Shown here in pieces: positions 43,140-56,500 of a stretch of 64,000 nucleotides of DNA; positions within the stretch are counted from its first letter, which is position 1, and each line of letters starts with the position of its first letter. This DNA is from Polytrichum commune. Its lineage: Eukaryota > Streptophyta > Polytrichopsida > Polytrichales > Polytrichaceae. Where the stretch lies: positions 56,787,169 through 56,851,168 of the forward strand of contig OX485806.1 of assembly GCA_950295325.1 (NCBI GenBank), written 5' to 3'. A program made the translations under genes and the position numbers. Below the pieces are notes generated by a model. The model was not told where the DNA came from. It made no database searches and worked only from the letters and a program-made list of their open reading frames with translations.

Positions 43140-44690
43140 TGAGAATGTGGTTCACACATGTAGGCTCTCGGAATTGAGAACATCCAAAACACACAACCAT
43201 TCGAAACGTGAATGAAAGTTAAGACTATGGTTCACACATGTAGGCTCTCGGAAGTGAGAGCATCCAAAACACACAACCATTCAACACGTGAGTCAAAGTT
43301 GAGAATCTGGTTCACACATGCAGGCTCTCGGAATTGAAAGCATCCAAAACACACAAAATTCAACACGTGAATCAAAGTTGAAAATGTGGTTCACACAAGT
43401 AGGCTCTCGGAATTGAAAGCATCCAAGACACACAACCATTCGAAACGTGAATGAAAGTTGAGAATGTGGTTCACACATGTAAGCTTTCGGAATTGAAAGC
43501 ATCCAAAACACACAACCATTCAACACGTGAATCAAAGTTGAGAATCTGGTTCACACATGTAGGCTCTCGGAATTGAAAGCATGCAAGACACACAACCATT
43601 CAACACGTGAGTCAAAGTTGACAATCTGGTTCACACATGTAGGCTCTCGGAAGTGAGAGCATCCAAAAAAAACACAAAATTCAAGACCTCAATCAAAGTT
43701 GAGAATGTAGTTCACACATGTAGGCTTTCGGAAGTGAGAACATCCAAACACACAACCATTCAACACGTAAATCAAAGTTGAGAATGTGGTTCACACATGT
43801 AGGCTCTCGGAAGTGAGAGCATCCAAAAAAACATAAAATTCAACACATGAATCAAAGTTGAGAATGTGGTTCACACATGTAGGCTCTCGGAATTGAAAGC
43901 ATCCAAAACACACAACCATTCAACACGTGAATCAAAGTTGAGAATGTGGTTCACACATGTAGGCTCTCGGAAGTGAGAGCATCCAAAAAAAACACAAATT
44001 TCAACACCTCAATCAAAGTTGAGAATCTGGTTCACACATGTAGGCTCTCGGAAGTGAGAGCATCCAAAAAAAACACAAAATTCAACACCTCAATCAAAGT
44101 TGAGAATGTGGTTCACACATGTAGGCTTTCGGAAGTGAGAACATCCAAACACACAACCATTCAACACGTGAATCAAAGTTGACAATGTGGTTCACACATG
44201 TAGGCTCTCGGAAGTGAGAGCTTCCAAAAAACACAAAATTCAACACCTGAATCAAAGTTGAGATTGTGGTTCACACATGTAGGCTCTCGGAATTGAGAAC
44301 ATCCAAAACACACAACCATTCGAAACGTGAATGAAAGTTAAGACTATGGTTCACACATGTAGGCTCTCGGAAGTGAGAGCATCCAAAACACACAACCATT
44401 CAACACGTGAGTCAAAGTTGAGAATCTGGTTCACACATGCAGGATCTCGGAATTGAAAGCATCCAAAACACACAAAATTCAACACGTGAATCAAAGTTGA
44501 AAATGTGGTTCACACAAGTAGGCTCTCGGAATTGAAAGCATCCAAGACACACAACCATTCGAAACGTGAATGAAAGTTGAGAATGTGGTTCACACATGTA
44601 AGCTTTCGGAATTGAAAGCATCCAAAACACACAACCATTCAACACGTGAATCAAAGTTGAGAATCTGGTTCAAACATGTAGGCTCTCAGA
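43140..44690. repeat. 1119-bp (14-monomer) higher-order repeat, partial second copy
   Basis: aggctctcggaattgagaac and the following cattcgaaacgtg, aagactatgg and ttcacacaagtagg monomers at 43162-43560 recur at 44281-44680. Confidence 0.8.
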
Positions 44691-46149
44691 ATTGAAAGCA
44701 TCCAAAACACACAACCATTCAACACGTGAGTCAAAGTTGAGAATATGGTTCACACATGTAGGCTCTCGGAAGTGAAAGCATCCAAAACACACAACCATTC
44801 AACACGTAAATCAAAGTTGAGAATGTGGTTCACACATGTAGGCTCTCGGAAGTGAGAGCTTCCAAAAAACACAAAATTCAACACCTGAATCAAAGTTGAG
44901 ATTGTGGTTCACACATGTAGGCTCTCGGAATTGAGAGCATCCAAAACACACAGCCATTCAAGACCTGAATAAAAGTTGAGAATCTCGTTCACACATGTAG
45001 GCTCTCGGAAGTGACAGCATCCAAAATACACAACCATTCAACACGTGAATGAAAGTTAAGACTATGGTTCACACATGTAGGCTCTCGGAAGTGAGAGCAT
45101 CCAAAACACACAACCATTCAACACGTGAGTCAAAGTTGAGAATCTGGTTCAAACATGTAGGCTCTCGGAATTGAAAGCATCCAAAACACACAACCATTCA
45201 ACACGTGAGTCAAAGTTGAGAATCTCGTTCACACATGTAGGCTCTCGGAAGTGACAACATCCAAAACACTCAACCATTCAACACGTGAATCAAAGTTGAC
45301 AATCTGGTTCACACATGTAGGCTCTCGGAATTGAAAGCATCCAAAACACACAACCATTCAACACGTGAATCAAAGTTGAGAATCTGGTTCAAACATGTAG
45401 GCTCTCGGAATTGAAAGCATCCAAAACACACAACCATTCAACACGTGAGTCAAAGTTGAGAATATGGTTCACACATGTAGGCTCTCGGAAGTGAAAGCAT
45501 CCAAACCACACAACCATTCAACACGTGAATCAAAGTTGAGAATCTCGTTCACACATGTAGGCTCTCGGAAGTGACAACATCCAAAACACACAACCATTCA
45601 ACACGTGAATCAAAGTTGAGAATCTGGTTCACACATATAGGCTCTCGGAAGTGACAACATCCAAAACACTCAACCATTCAACACGTGAATCAAAGTTGAG
45701 AATCTGGTTCACACATGTAGGCTCTCGGAATTGAAAGCATCCAAAACACACAACCATTCAACACGTGAATCCAAGTTGAGAATGTGGTTCACAATTGTAG
45801 GCTTTCAGAAGTGAGAACATCCAAAACACACAACTATTCAACACGTGAATCAAAGTTGAGACTGTGGTTCACACATGTAGGCTCTCGGAAGTGAGAGCAT
45901 CCAAAATAACACAAAATTCAACACATTATACAAAATTGAGAATGTGGTTCACACATGTAGGCTCTCGGAATTGAAAGCATCCAAAACACACAACCATTCG
46001 ACACGTGAATCAAAGTTGAGAATCTCGTTCACACATGTAGGCTCTCGGAAGTGACAACATCCAAAACACACAACCATTCAACACGTGAATCGAAGTTGAG
46101 AATCTGGTTCACACATGTAGGCTCTCGGAATTGAAAGCATCCAAAACAC

Positions 46150-49100
46150 ACAACCATTCAACACGTGAATCAAAGGTGAGAATGTGGTTCACACATGTAG
46201 GCTCTCGGAAGTGAGAGCATCCAAAACACACAACCATTCGAAACGTGAATGAAAGTTGAGAATGTGGTTCACACATGTAGGCTCTCGGAAGTGAGAGCAT
46301 CCAAAACACACAACCATTCGAAACGTGAATGAAAGTTGAGAATGTGGTTCACACATGTAGGCTCTCGGAAGTGACAGCATCCAAAACACACAACCATTCG
46401 AAACGTGAATGAAAGTTGAGAATGTGGTTCACACATGTAGGCTCTCGGAAGTGAGAGCATCCAAAACACACAACCATTCGAAACGTGAATGAAAGTTGAG
46501 AATGTAGTTCACACATGTAGGCTCTCGGAAGTGAGAGCATCCAAAACACACAACCATTCGAAACGTGAATGAAAGTTGAGAGTGTGGTTCACACATGTAG
46601 GCTCTCGGAAGTGACAGCATCCAAAACACACAACCATTCGAAACGTGAATGAAAGTTGAGAATGTGGTTCACACATGTAGGCTCTCGGAAGTGAGAGCAT
46701 TCAAAACACACAACCATTCGAAACGTGAATGAAAGTTGAGAATGTAGTTCACACATGAAGGCTCTCGGAAGTGAGAGCATCCAAAACACACAACCATTCG
46801 AAACGTGAATGAAAGTTGAGAGTGTGGTTCACACATGTAGGCTCTCGGAAGTGACAGCATCCAAAACACACAACCATTCGAAACGTGAATGAAAGTTGAG
46901 AATGTGGTTCACACATGTAGGCTCTCGGAATTGAGAGCATCCAAAACACACAACCATTCAAGACCTGAATAAAAGTTGAGAATCTCGTTCACACATGTAG
47001 GCTCTCGGAAGTGACAGCATCCAAAATACACAACCATTCAACACGTGCATCAAAGTTGAGACTGTGGTTCACACATGTAGCATCTCGGAAGTGAGAGCAT
47101 CCAAAATAACACAAAATTCAACACATGATAGAAAATTGAGAATGTGGTTCACACATGTAGGCTCTCGGAATTGAAAGCATCCAAAACACACAACCATTCA
47201 ACACGTGAATCAAAGTTGAGAGTCTCGTTCACACATGTAGGCTCTCGGAATTGAAAGCATCCAAAACACACAAACATTCAACACGTGAATCAAAGTTGAG
47301 AATGTGGTTCACACATGTAGGCTTTCAGAAGTGAGAACATCCAAAACACACAACAATTCAACACGTGAACCAAAGTTGAGAATGTGGTTCACACATGTAG
47401 GCTCTCGGAATTGAGAGCATCCAGAACATATAACCATTCAACACGTGAGTCAAAGTTGAGAATCTGGTACACACATGTAGGCTCTCGGAAGTGAAAGCAT
47501 CCAAAACACACAAAATTCAACACCTGAATCAAAGTTGAGAATGTGGTTCACACATGTAAGCTCTCGGAATTGAAAGCATCCAAAACACACAACCATTCAA
47601 CACGTGAATCAAAGCTGAGAATCTCGTTCACACATGTAGGCTCTCGGAAGTGACAACATCCAAAACACACAACCATTCAACACGTGAATCAAAGTTGAGA
47701 ATCTGGTTCACACATGTAGGCTCTCGGAATTGAAAGCATCCAAAACACACAACCATTCAACATGTGAATCAAAGTTGAGAATGTGGTTCACACATGTAGG
47801 CTCTCGGAAGTGAGAGCATGCAAAAAAATACAAAATTCAACACCTGAATCAAAGTTGAGAATGTGGTTCACACATGTAGGCTCTCGCAATTGGAAGCATC
47901 CAAGACACACAACCATTCAACACGTGAGTCAAAGTTGACAATCTGGTTCACAAATGTAGGCTCTCGGAAGTGAGAGCATCCAAAAAAACACAAAATTCAA
48001 CACATGAATCAAAGTTGAGAATGTGGTTCACACATGTAGGCTCTCGGAAGTGAGAGCATCCAAAACACACAACCATTCGAAACGTGAATGAAAGTTGAGA
48101 ATGTGGTTCACACATGTAGGCTCTCGGAAGTGACAGCATCCAAAACACAGAACCATTCGAAACGTGAATGAAAGTTGAGAATGTGGTTCACACATGTAGG
48201 CTCTCGGAAGTGACAGCATCCAAAACACACAACCATTCGAAACGTGAATGAAAGTTGAGAATGTGGTTCACACATGTAGGCTCTCGGAAGTGAGAGCATT
48301 CAAAACACACAACCATTCGAAACGTGAATGAAAGTTGAGAATGTAGTTCACACATGTAGGCTCTCGGAAGTGAGAGCATCCAAAACACACAACCATTCGA
48401 AACGTGAATGAAAGTTGAGAGTGTGGTTCACACATGTAGGCTCTCGGAAGTGAGAGCATCCAAAACACACAACCATTCGAAAAGTGAATGAAAGTTGAAA
48501 GTGTGGTTCACACATGTAGGCTCTCGGAAGTGACAGCATCCAAAACACACAACCATTCGAAACGTGAATGAAAGTTGAGAATGTGGTTCACACATGTAGG
48601 CTCTCGGAATTGAGAGCATCCAAAACACACAACCATTCAAGACCTGAATAAAAGTTGAGAATCTCGTTCACACATGTAGGCTCTCGGAAGTGACAGCATC
48701 CAAAATACACAACCATTCAACACGTGAATCAAAGTTGAGACTGTGGTTCACACATGTAGCCTCTCGGAAGTGAGAGCATCCAAAACACACAACCATTCGA
48801 AACGTGAATGAAAGTTGAGAATGTAGTTCACACATGTAGGCTCTCGGAAGTGAGAGCATCCAAAACACACAACCATTCGAAACGTGAATGAAAGTTCAGA
48901 GTGTGGTTCACACATGTAGGCTCTCGGAAGTGACAGCACCCAAAACACACAACCATTCGAAACGTGAATGAAAGTTGAGAATGTGGTTCACACATGTAGG
49001 CTCTCCGAATTGAGAGCATCCAAAACACACAACCATTCAAGACCTGAATAAAAGTTGAGAATCTCGTTCACACATGTAGGCTCTCGGAAGTGACAGCATC

Positions 49101-50080
49101 CAAAATACACAACCATTCAACACGTGCATCAAAGTTGAGACTGTGGTTCACACATGTAGCCTCTCGGAAGTGAGAGCATCCAAAATAACACAAAATTCAA
49201 CACATGATAGAAAATTGAGAATGTGGTTCACACATGTAGGCTCTCGGAATTGAAAGCATCCAAAACACACAACCATTCAACACGTGAATCAAAGTTGAGA
49301 ATCTCGTTCACACATGTAGGCTTTCGGAATTGAAAGCATCCAAAACACACAAACATTCAACACGTGAATCAAAGTTGAGAATGTGGTTCACACATGTAGG
49401 CTTTCAGAAGTGAGAACATCCAAAACACACAACAATTCAACACGTGAACCAAAGTTGAGAATGTGGTTCACACATGTAGGCTCTCGGAATTGAGAGCATC
49501 CAGAACATATAACCATTCAACACGTGAGTCAAAGTTGAGAATCTGGTACACACATGTAGGCTCTCGGAAGTGAAAGCATCCAAAACACACAAAATTCAAC
49601 ACCTGAATCAAAGTTGAGAATGTGGTTCACACATGTAAGCTCTCGGAATTGAAAGCATCCAAAACACACAACCATTCAACACGTGAATCAAAGTTGAGAA
49701 TCTCGTTCACACATGTAGGCTCTCGGAAGTGACAACATCCAAAACACACAACCATTCAACACGTGAATCAAAGTTGAGAATCTGGTTCACACATGTAGGC
49801 TCTCGGAATTGAAAGCATCCAAAACACACAACCATTCAACACGTGAATCAAAGTTGAGAATGTGGTTCACACATGTAGGCTCTCGGAAGTGAGAGCATGC
49901 AAAAAAATACAAAATTCAACACCTGAATCAAAGTTGAGAATGTGGTTCACACATGTAGGCTCTCGCAATTGGAAGCATCCAAGACACACAACCATTCAAC
50001 ACGTGAGTCAAAGTTGACAATCTGGTTCACAAATGTAGGCTCTCGGAAGTGAGAGCATCCAAAACAAACACAAAATTCAA
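46150..50080. repeat. Clustered cattcgaaacg-type monomers with 1679- and 2079-bp repeats
   Basis: At 46189-46910 and 48040-48600 nearly every monomer is the cattcgaaacgtgaatgaaag subtype, homogenised in place. Larger duplications overlie this: 46749-47000 matches 48428-48680 (1679 bp), and 47000-47990 matches 49080-50070 (2079 bp). Confidence 0.8.
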
Positions 50081-53000
50081 CACCTCAATCAAAGTTGAGA
50101 ATGTGGTTCACACATGTAGGCTCTCGGAAGTGAGAGCATGCAAAAAAATACAAAATTCAACACCTGAATCAATGTTGAGAATGTGGTTCACACATGTAGG
50201 CTCTCGCAATTGGAAGCATCCAAGACACACAACCATTCAACACGTGAGTCAAAGTTGACAATCTGGTTCACAAATGTAGGCTCTCGGAAGTGAGAGCATC
50301 CAAAACAAACACAAAATTCAACACCTCAATCAAAGTTGAGAATGTGGTTCACACGTGTAGGCTCTCGGCATTGAAAGCATCCAAAACACACAAACAGTCA
50401 ACGCGTGAGTCAAAGTTGAGAATGTGGTTCACACATGTAGGCTCTCGGAAGTGAGAGCATCCAAAAAAACACAAAATTCAACACCTGAATCAAAGTTGAG
50501 AATGTGGTTCACACATGTAAGCTCTCGGAATTGAAAGCATCCAAAACACACAACCATTCGACACGTGAATCAAAGTTGAGAATGTGGTTCACACATGTAG
50601 GCTCTCGGAAATGAAAGCATCCAAGACATACAACCAGTCAACACGTGAGTCAAAGTTGAGAATGTGGTTCACACATGTAGGCTCTCGGAAGTGAGAGCAT
50701 CGAAAACACACAAAATTCAACACCTGAATCAAAGTTGAGAATGTGGTTCACAAATGTAAGCTCTCGGAATTGAAAGCATCCAAAACACACAACCATTCAA
50801 CACGTGAATCAAAGTTGAGAATGTGGTTCACACATGTAGGCTCTCGGAAGTGAGAGCATCCAAAAAAACACAAAATTCAACACCTGAATCAAAGTTGAGA
50901 ATGTGGTTCACAAATGTAAGCTCTCGGAATTGAAAGCATCCAAAACACACAACCATTCAACACGTGAGTCAAAGTTGAGAATCTGGTTCACACATGTAGG
51001 CTCTCGGAAGTGAGAGCATCGAAAACACACAAAATTCAACACCTGAATCAAAGTTGAGAATGTGGTTCACAAATGTAAGCTCTCGGAATTGAAAGCATCC
51101 AAAACACACAACCATTCAACACGTGAATCAAAGTTGAGAATCTCGTTCACAGATGTAGGCTCTCGGAAGTGACAGCATCCAAAATACACAACCATTCAAC
51201 ACGTGAATCAAAGTTGAGACTGTGTTTCACACATGTAGGCTCTCGGAAGTGACAACATCCAAACCACACAACCATTCAACACGTGAATCAAAGTTGAGAA
51301 TCTGGTTCAAACATGTAGGCTCTCGGAATTGAAAGCATCCAAAACATACAACCATTCAACACGTGAATCAAAGTTGAGAATGTGGTTCACACATGTAGGC
51401 TCTCGGAAGTGAGAGCATCCAAAACACACAACCATTCAACAAGTGAAGCAAAGTTGAGAATGTGGTTCACACATGTAGGCTCTCGGAAGTGAGATCATCC
51501 AAAAAAGCACAAAATTCAACACATGAATCAAAGTTGAGAATGTGGTTCACACATGTAGGCTCTCGGAATTGAGAGCATCCAAAACACACAACCATTCGAA
51601 ACGTGAATAAAAATTGAGAATGTGGTTCACACATGTAGGCTCTCGGAATTGAAAGCATCCAAAACACACAACCATTCAACACGTGAATCAAAGTTGAGAA
51701 TGTGGTTCACACATGTAGGCTCTCGGAAGTGAGAGCATCCAGAAAAACACAAAATTCAACACCTGAATCAAAGTTGAGAATGTGGTTCACACATGTAGGC
51801 TCTCGGAATTGAGAGCATTCAAAACATACAACCATTCAACACGTGAATCAAAGTTGAGAATGTGGTTCACACATGTAAGCTCTCGGAATTGAAAGCATCC
51901 AAAACACACAACCATTCAACACGTGAATCAAAGTTGAGAATCTGGTTCACACATGTAGGCTCTCGGAATTGAAAGCATCCAAAACACACAACCATTCAAC
52001 ACGTGAGTCAAAGTTGACAATCTGGTTCACAAATGTAGGCTCTCGGAAGTGAGAGCATCCAAAAAAAACACAAAATTCAACACCTCAATCAAAGTTGAGA
52101 ATGTGGTTCACACGTGTAGGCTCTCGGAATTGAAAGCATCCAAAACACACAACCAGTCAACGCGTGAGTCAAAGTTGAGAATGTGGTTCACACATGTAGG
52201 CTCTAGGAAGTGAGAGCATTCAAAAAAACAAAAAATTCAACACCTGAATGAAAGTTAAGAATGTGGTTCACACGTGTAGGCTCTCGGAATTGAAAGCATC
52301 CAAAACACACAACCAGTCAACGCGTGAGTCAAAGTTGAGAATGTGGTTCACACATGTAGGCTCTCGGAAGTGAAAGCATCCAAAACACACAAAATTCAAC
52401 ACCTGAATCAAAGTTGAGAATGTGGTTCACACATGTAAGCTCTCGGAATTGAAAGCATCCAAAACATACAACCATTCCACACGTGAATCAAAGTTGAGAA
52501 TCTCGTTCACACATGTAGGCTCTCGGAATTGAAAGCATCCAAAACACACAACCATTCAACACGTGAGTCAAAGTTGATAATCTGGTTCACAAATGTAGGC
52601 TCTCGGAAGTGAGAGCATCCAAAACACAGAACCATTCGAAACGTGAATGAAAGTTCAGAGTGTGGTTCACACATGTAGGCTCTCGGAAGTGACAGCACCC
52701 AAAACACACAACCATTCGAAACGTGAATGAAAGTTGAGAATGTGGTTCACACATGTAGGCTCTCGAAAGTGAGAGCATCCAAAACACACAACCATTCGAA
52801 ACGTGAATGAAAGTTCAGAGTGTGGTTCACACATGTAGGCTCTCGGAAGTGACAGCACCCAAAACACACAACCATTCGAAACGTGAATGAAAGTTGAGAA
52901 TGTGGTTCACACATGTAGGCTCTCGAAAATGAAAGCATCCAAGATATACAACCAGTCAACACGTGAGTCAAAGTTGAGATTGTGGTTCACACATGTAGGC

Positions 53001-53552
53001 TCTGGGAAGTGACAACATCCAAAACACACAACCATTCAACACGTGAGTCAAAGTTGACAATCTGGTTCACAAATGTAGGCTCTCGGAAGTGAGAGCATCC
53101 AAAAAAAACACAAAATTCAACACCTGAATGAAAGTTGAGAATGTGGTTCACACATGTAAGCTCTCGGAATTGAAAGCATCCAAAACACACAACCATTCAA
53201 CACGTGAATCAAAGTTGAGAATGTGGTTCACACATGTAGGCTCTCGGAAATGAAAGCATCCAAGATATACAACCAGTCAACACGTGAGTCAAAGTTGAGA
53301 TTGTGGTTCACACATGTAGGCTCTGGGAAGTGACAACATCCAAAACACACAACCATTCAACACGTGAATCAAAGTTGAAAATGTGGTTCACACAAGTAGG
53401 CTCTCGGAAATGAAAGCATCCAAGACACACAACCAGTGAACACGTGAGTCAAAGTTGAGAATCTGGTTCACACATGTAGGCTCTCGGAAGTGAGAGCATC
53501 GAAAACACACAAAATTCAACACCTGAATCAAAGTTGAGAATGTGGTTCACAA

Positions 53553-56500
53553 ATGTAAGCTCTCGGAATTGAAAGCTTCCAAAACACACAACCATTCAAC
53601 ACGTGAATCAAAGTTGAGAATCTCGATCACACATGTAGGCTCACGGAAGGGACAACATCCAGAACACACAACCATTCAACACGTGAATCAAAGTTGAGAA
53701 TCTGGTTCAAACATGTAGGCTCTCGGAATTGAAAGCATCCAAAACACACAACCATTCAACACGTGAATCAAAGTTGAGAATGTGGTTCACACATGTAGGC
53801 TCTCGGAAGTGAGAGCATCCAAAACACACAACCATTCAACAAGTGTATCAAAGCTGAGAATGTGGTTCACACATGTAGGCTCTCGGAAATGAAAGCATCC
53901 AAGATATACAACAAGTCAACACGTGAGTCAAAGTTGAGATTGTGGTTCACACATGTAGGCTCTGGGAAGTGACAACGTCCAAAACACACAACCATTCAAC
54001 ACGTGAATCAAACTTGAGAATCTCGTTCACACATGTAGGCTCTCGGAATGGACAACATCCAAAACACACAACCATTCAACACGTGAATCAAAGTTGAGAA
54101 TCTGGTTCAAACATGTAGGCTCTCGGAATTGAAAGCATCCAAAACACACAACCATTCAACACGTGAATCAAAGTTGAGAATGTGGTTCACACATGTAGGC
54201 TCTCGGAAGTGAGAGCATCCAAAACACACAACCATTCAACACGTGAATCAAAGTTGAGAATGTGGTTCACACATGTAGGCTCTCGGAAGTGAGAGCATCC
54301 AAAAAAACACAAAATTCAACACATGAATCAAAGTTGAGAATGTGGTTCACACATGTAGGCTCTCGGAAGTGAGAGCATCCAAAACACACAACCATTCGAA
54401 ACGTGAATAAAAGTTGAGAATGTGGTTTACACATGTAGGCTCTCGGAATTGAGAGCATCCAAAACACACAACCATTCAAGACCTGAATAAAAGTTGAGAA
54501 TCTCCTTCACACATGTAGGCTCTCGGAAGTGACAGCATCCAAAATACACAACCATTCAACACGTGAATCAAAGTTGAGACTGTGGTTCACACATGTAGGC
54601 TCTCGGAAATGACAACATCCAAAACACACAACCATTCAACACGTGAATGAAAGTTGAGAATCTGGTTCACACATGTAAACTCTCGGAATTGAAAGCATCC
54701 AAAACACACAACCATTCAACACGTGAATCAAAGTTGAGAATGTGGTTCACACATGTAGGCTCTCGGAAGTGACAACATCCAAAACACACAACCATTCAAC
54801 ACGTGAATGAAAGTTGAGAATCTGGTTCACACATGTAGGCTCTCGGAATTGAAAGCATCCAAAACACACAACCATTCAACACGTGAATCAAAGTTGAGAA
54901 TCTCGTTCACACATGTAGGCTCTCGGAAGTGAAAGCATCCAAAATAACACAAAATTCAACACATGATACAAAATTGAGAATGTGGTTCACACATGTAGGC
55001 TCTCGGAATTGAAAGCATCCAAAACACACAACCATTCAACACGTGAATCAAAGTTGAGAATGTGGTTCACACATGTAGGCTCTCGGAAATGAAAGCATCC
55101 AAGACATACAACCAGTCAACACGTGAGTCAAAGTTGAGAATGTGGTTCACACATGTAGGCTCTCGGAAGTGAGAGCATCGAAAACACACAAAATTCAACA
55201 CCTGAATCAAAGTTGAGAATGTGGTTCACAAATGTAAGCTCTCGGAATTGAAAGCATCCAAAACACACAACCATTCAACACGTGAATCAAAGTTGAGAAT
55301 GTGGTTCACACATGTAGGCTCTCGGAAGTGAGAGCATCCAAAACATATACCCATTCAACACGTGAGTCAAAGTTGAGAATCTGGTTCACACATGTAGGAT
55401 CTTGGAAGTGAGAGCATCGAAAACACACAAAATTCAACACCTGAATCAAAGTTGAGAATGTGGTTCACAAATGTAAGCTCTCGGAATTGAAAGCATCCAA
55501 AACACACAACCATTCAACACGTGAATCAAAGTTGAGAATCTCGTTCACACATGTAGGCTCTCGGAAGTGACAACATCCAAAACACACAACCATTCAACAC
55601 GTGAATCAAAGTTGAGAATCTGGTTCAAACATGTAGGCTCTCGGAATTGAAAGCATCCAAAACACACAACCATTCAACACGTGAATCAAAGTTGAGAATG
55701 TGGTTCACACATGTAGGCTCTCGGAAGTGAGAGCATCCAAAACACACAACCATTCAACAAGTGAAGCAAAGTTGAGAATGTGGTTCACACATGTAGGCTC
55801 TCGGAAGTGAGAGCATCCAAAAAAACACAAAATTCAACACATGAATCAAAGTTGAGAATGTGGTTCACACATGTAGGCTCTCGGAATTGAGAGCATCCAA
55901 AACACACAACCATTCAAGACCTGAATAAAAGTTGAGAATCTCCCTCACACATGTAGGCTCTCGGAAGTGACAGCATCCAAAATACACAACCATTCAACAC
56001 GTGAATCAAAGTTGAGACTGTGGTTCACACATGTAGGCTCTCGGAAGTGAGAGCATCCAGAACATATAACCATTCAACACGTGAGTCAAAGTTCAGAATC
56101 TGGTTCACACATGTAGGCTCTCGGAATTGAGAGCATTCAAAACATACAACCATTCAACACGTGAATCAAAGTTGAGAATGTGGTTCACACATGTAGGCTC
56201 TCGGAATTGAGAGCATCCAAAAAAACACAAAATTCAACACATGAATCAAAGTTGAGAATGTGGTTCACACATGTAAGCTCTCGGAATTGAAAGCATCGAA
56301 AACACACAACCATTCAACACGTGAATCAAAGTTGAGAATCTCGTTCACACATGTAGGCTCTCGGAAGTGACAACATCCAAAACACACAACCATTCAACAC
56401 GTGAATCAAAGTTGAGAATCTGGTTCACACATGTAGGCTCTCGGAATTGAAAGCATCCAAAACACACAACCATTCAACACGTGAGTCAAAGTTGACAATC

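Noticed and set aside
46109-49040. Series of overlapping minus-strand open frames of about 66 codons with a repeating peptide (PRAYMCEPHSQLSF, CVNHILNF)
   Set aside because: They are the satellite read through three 80-bp units (240 bp). They appear wherever monomers happen to lack stops, overlap each other in the same way, and have no promoter or conserved start. Same for all open frames in 1-7450 and 29891-59162.
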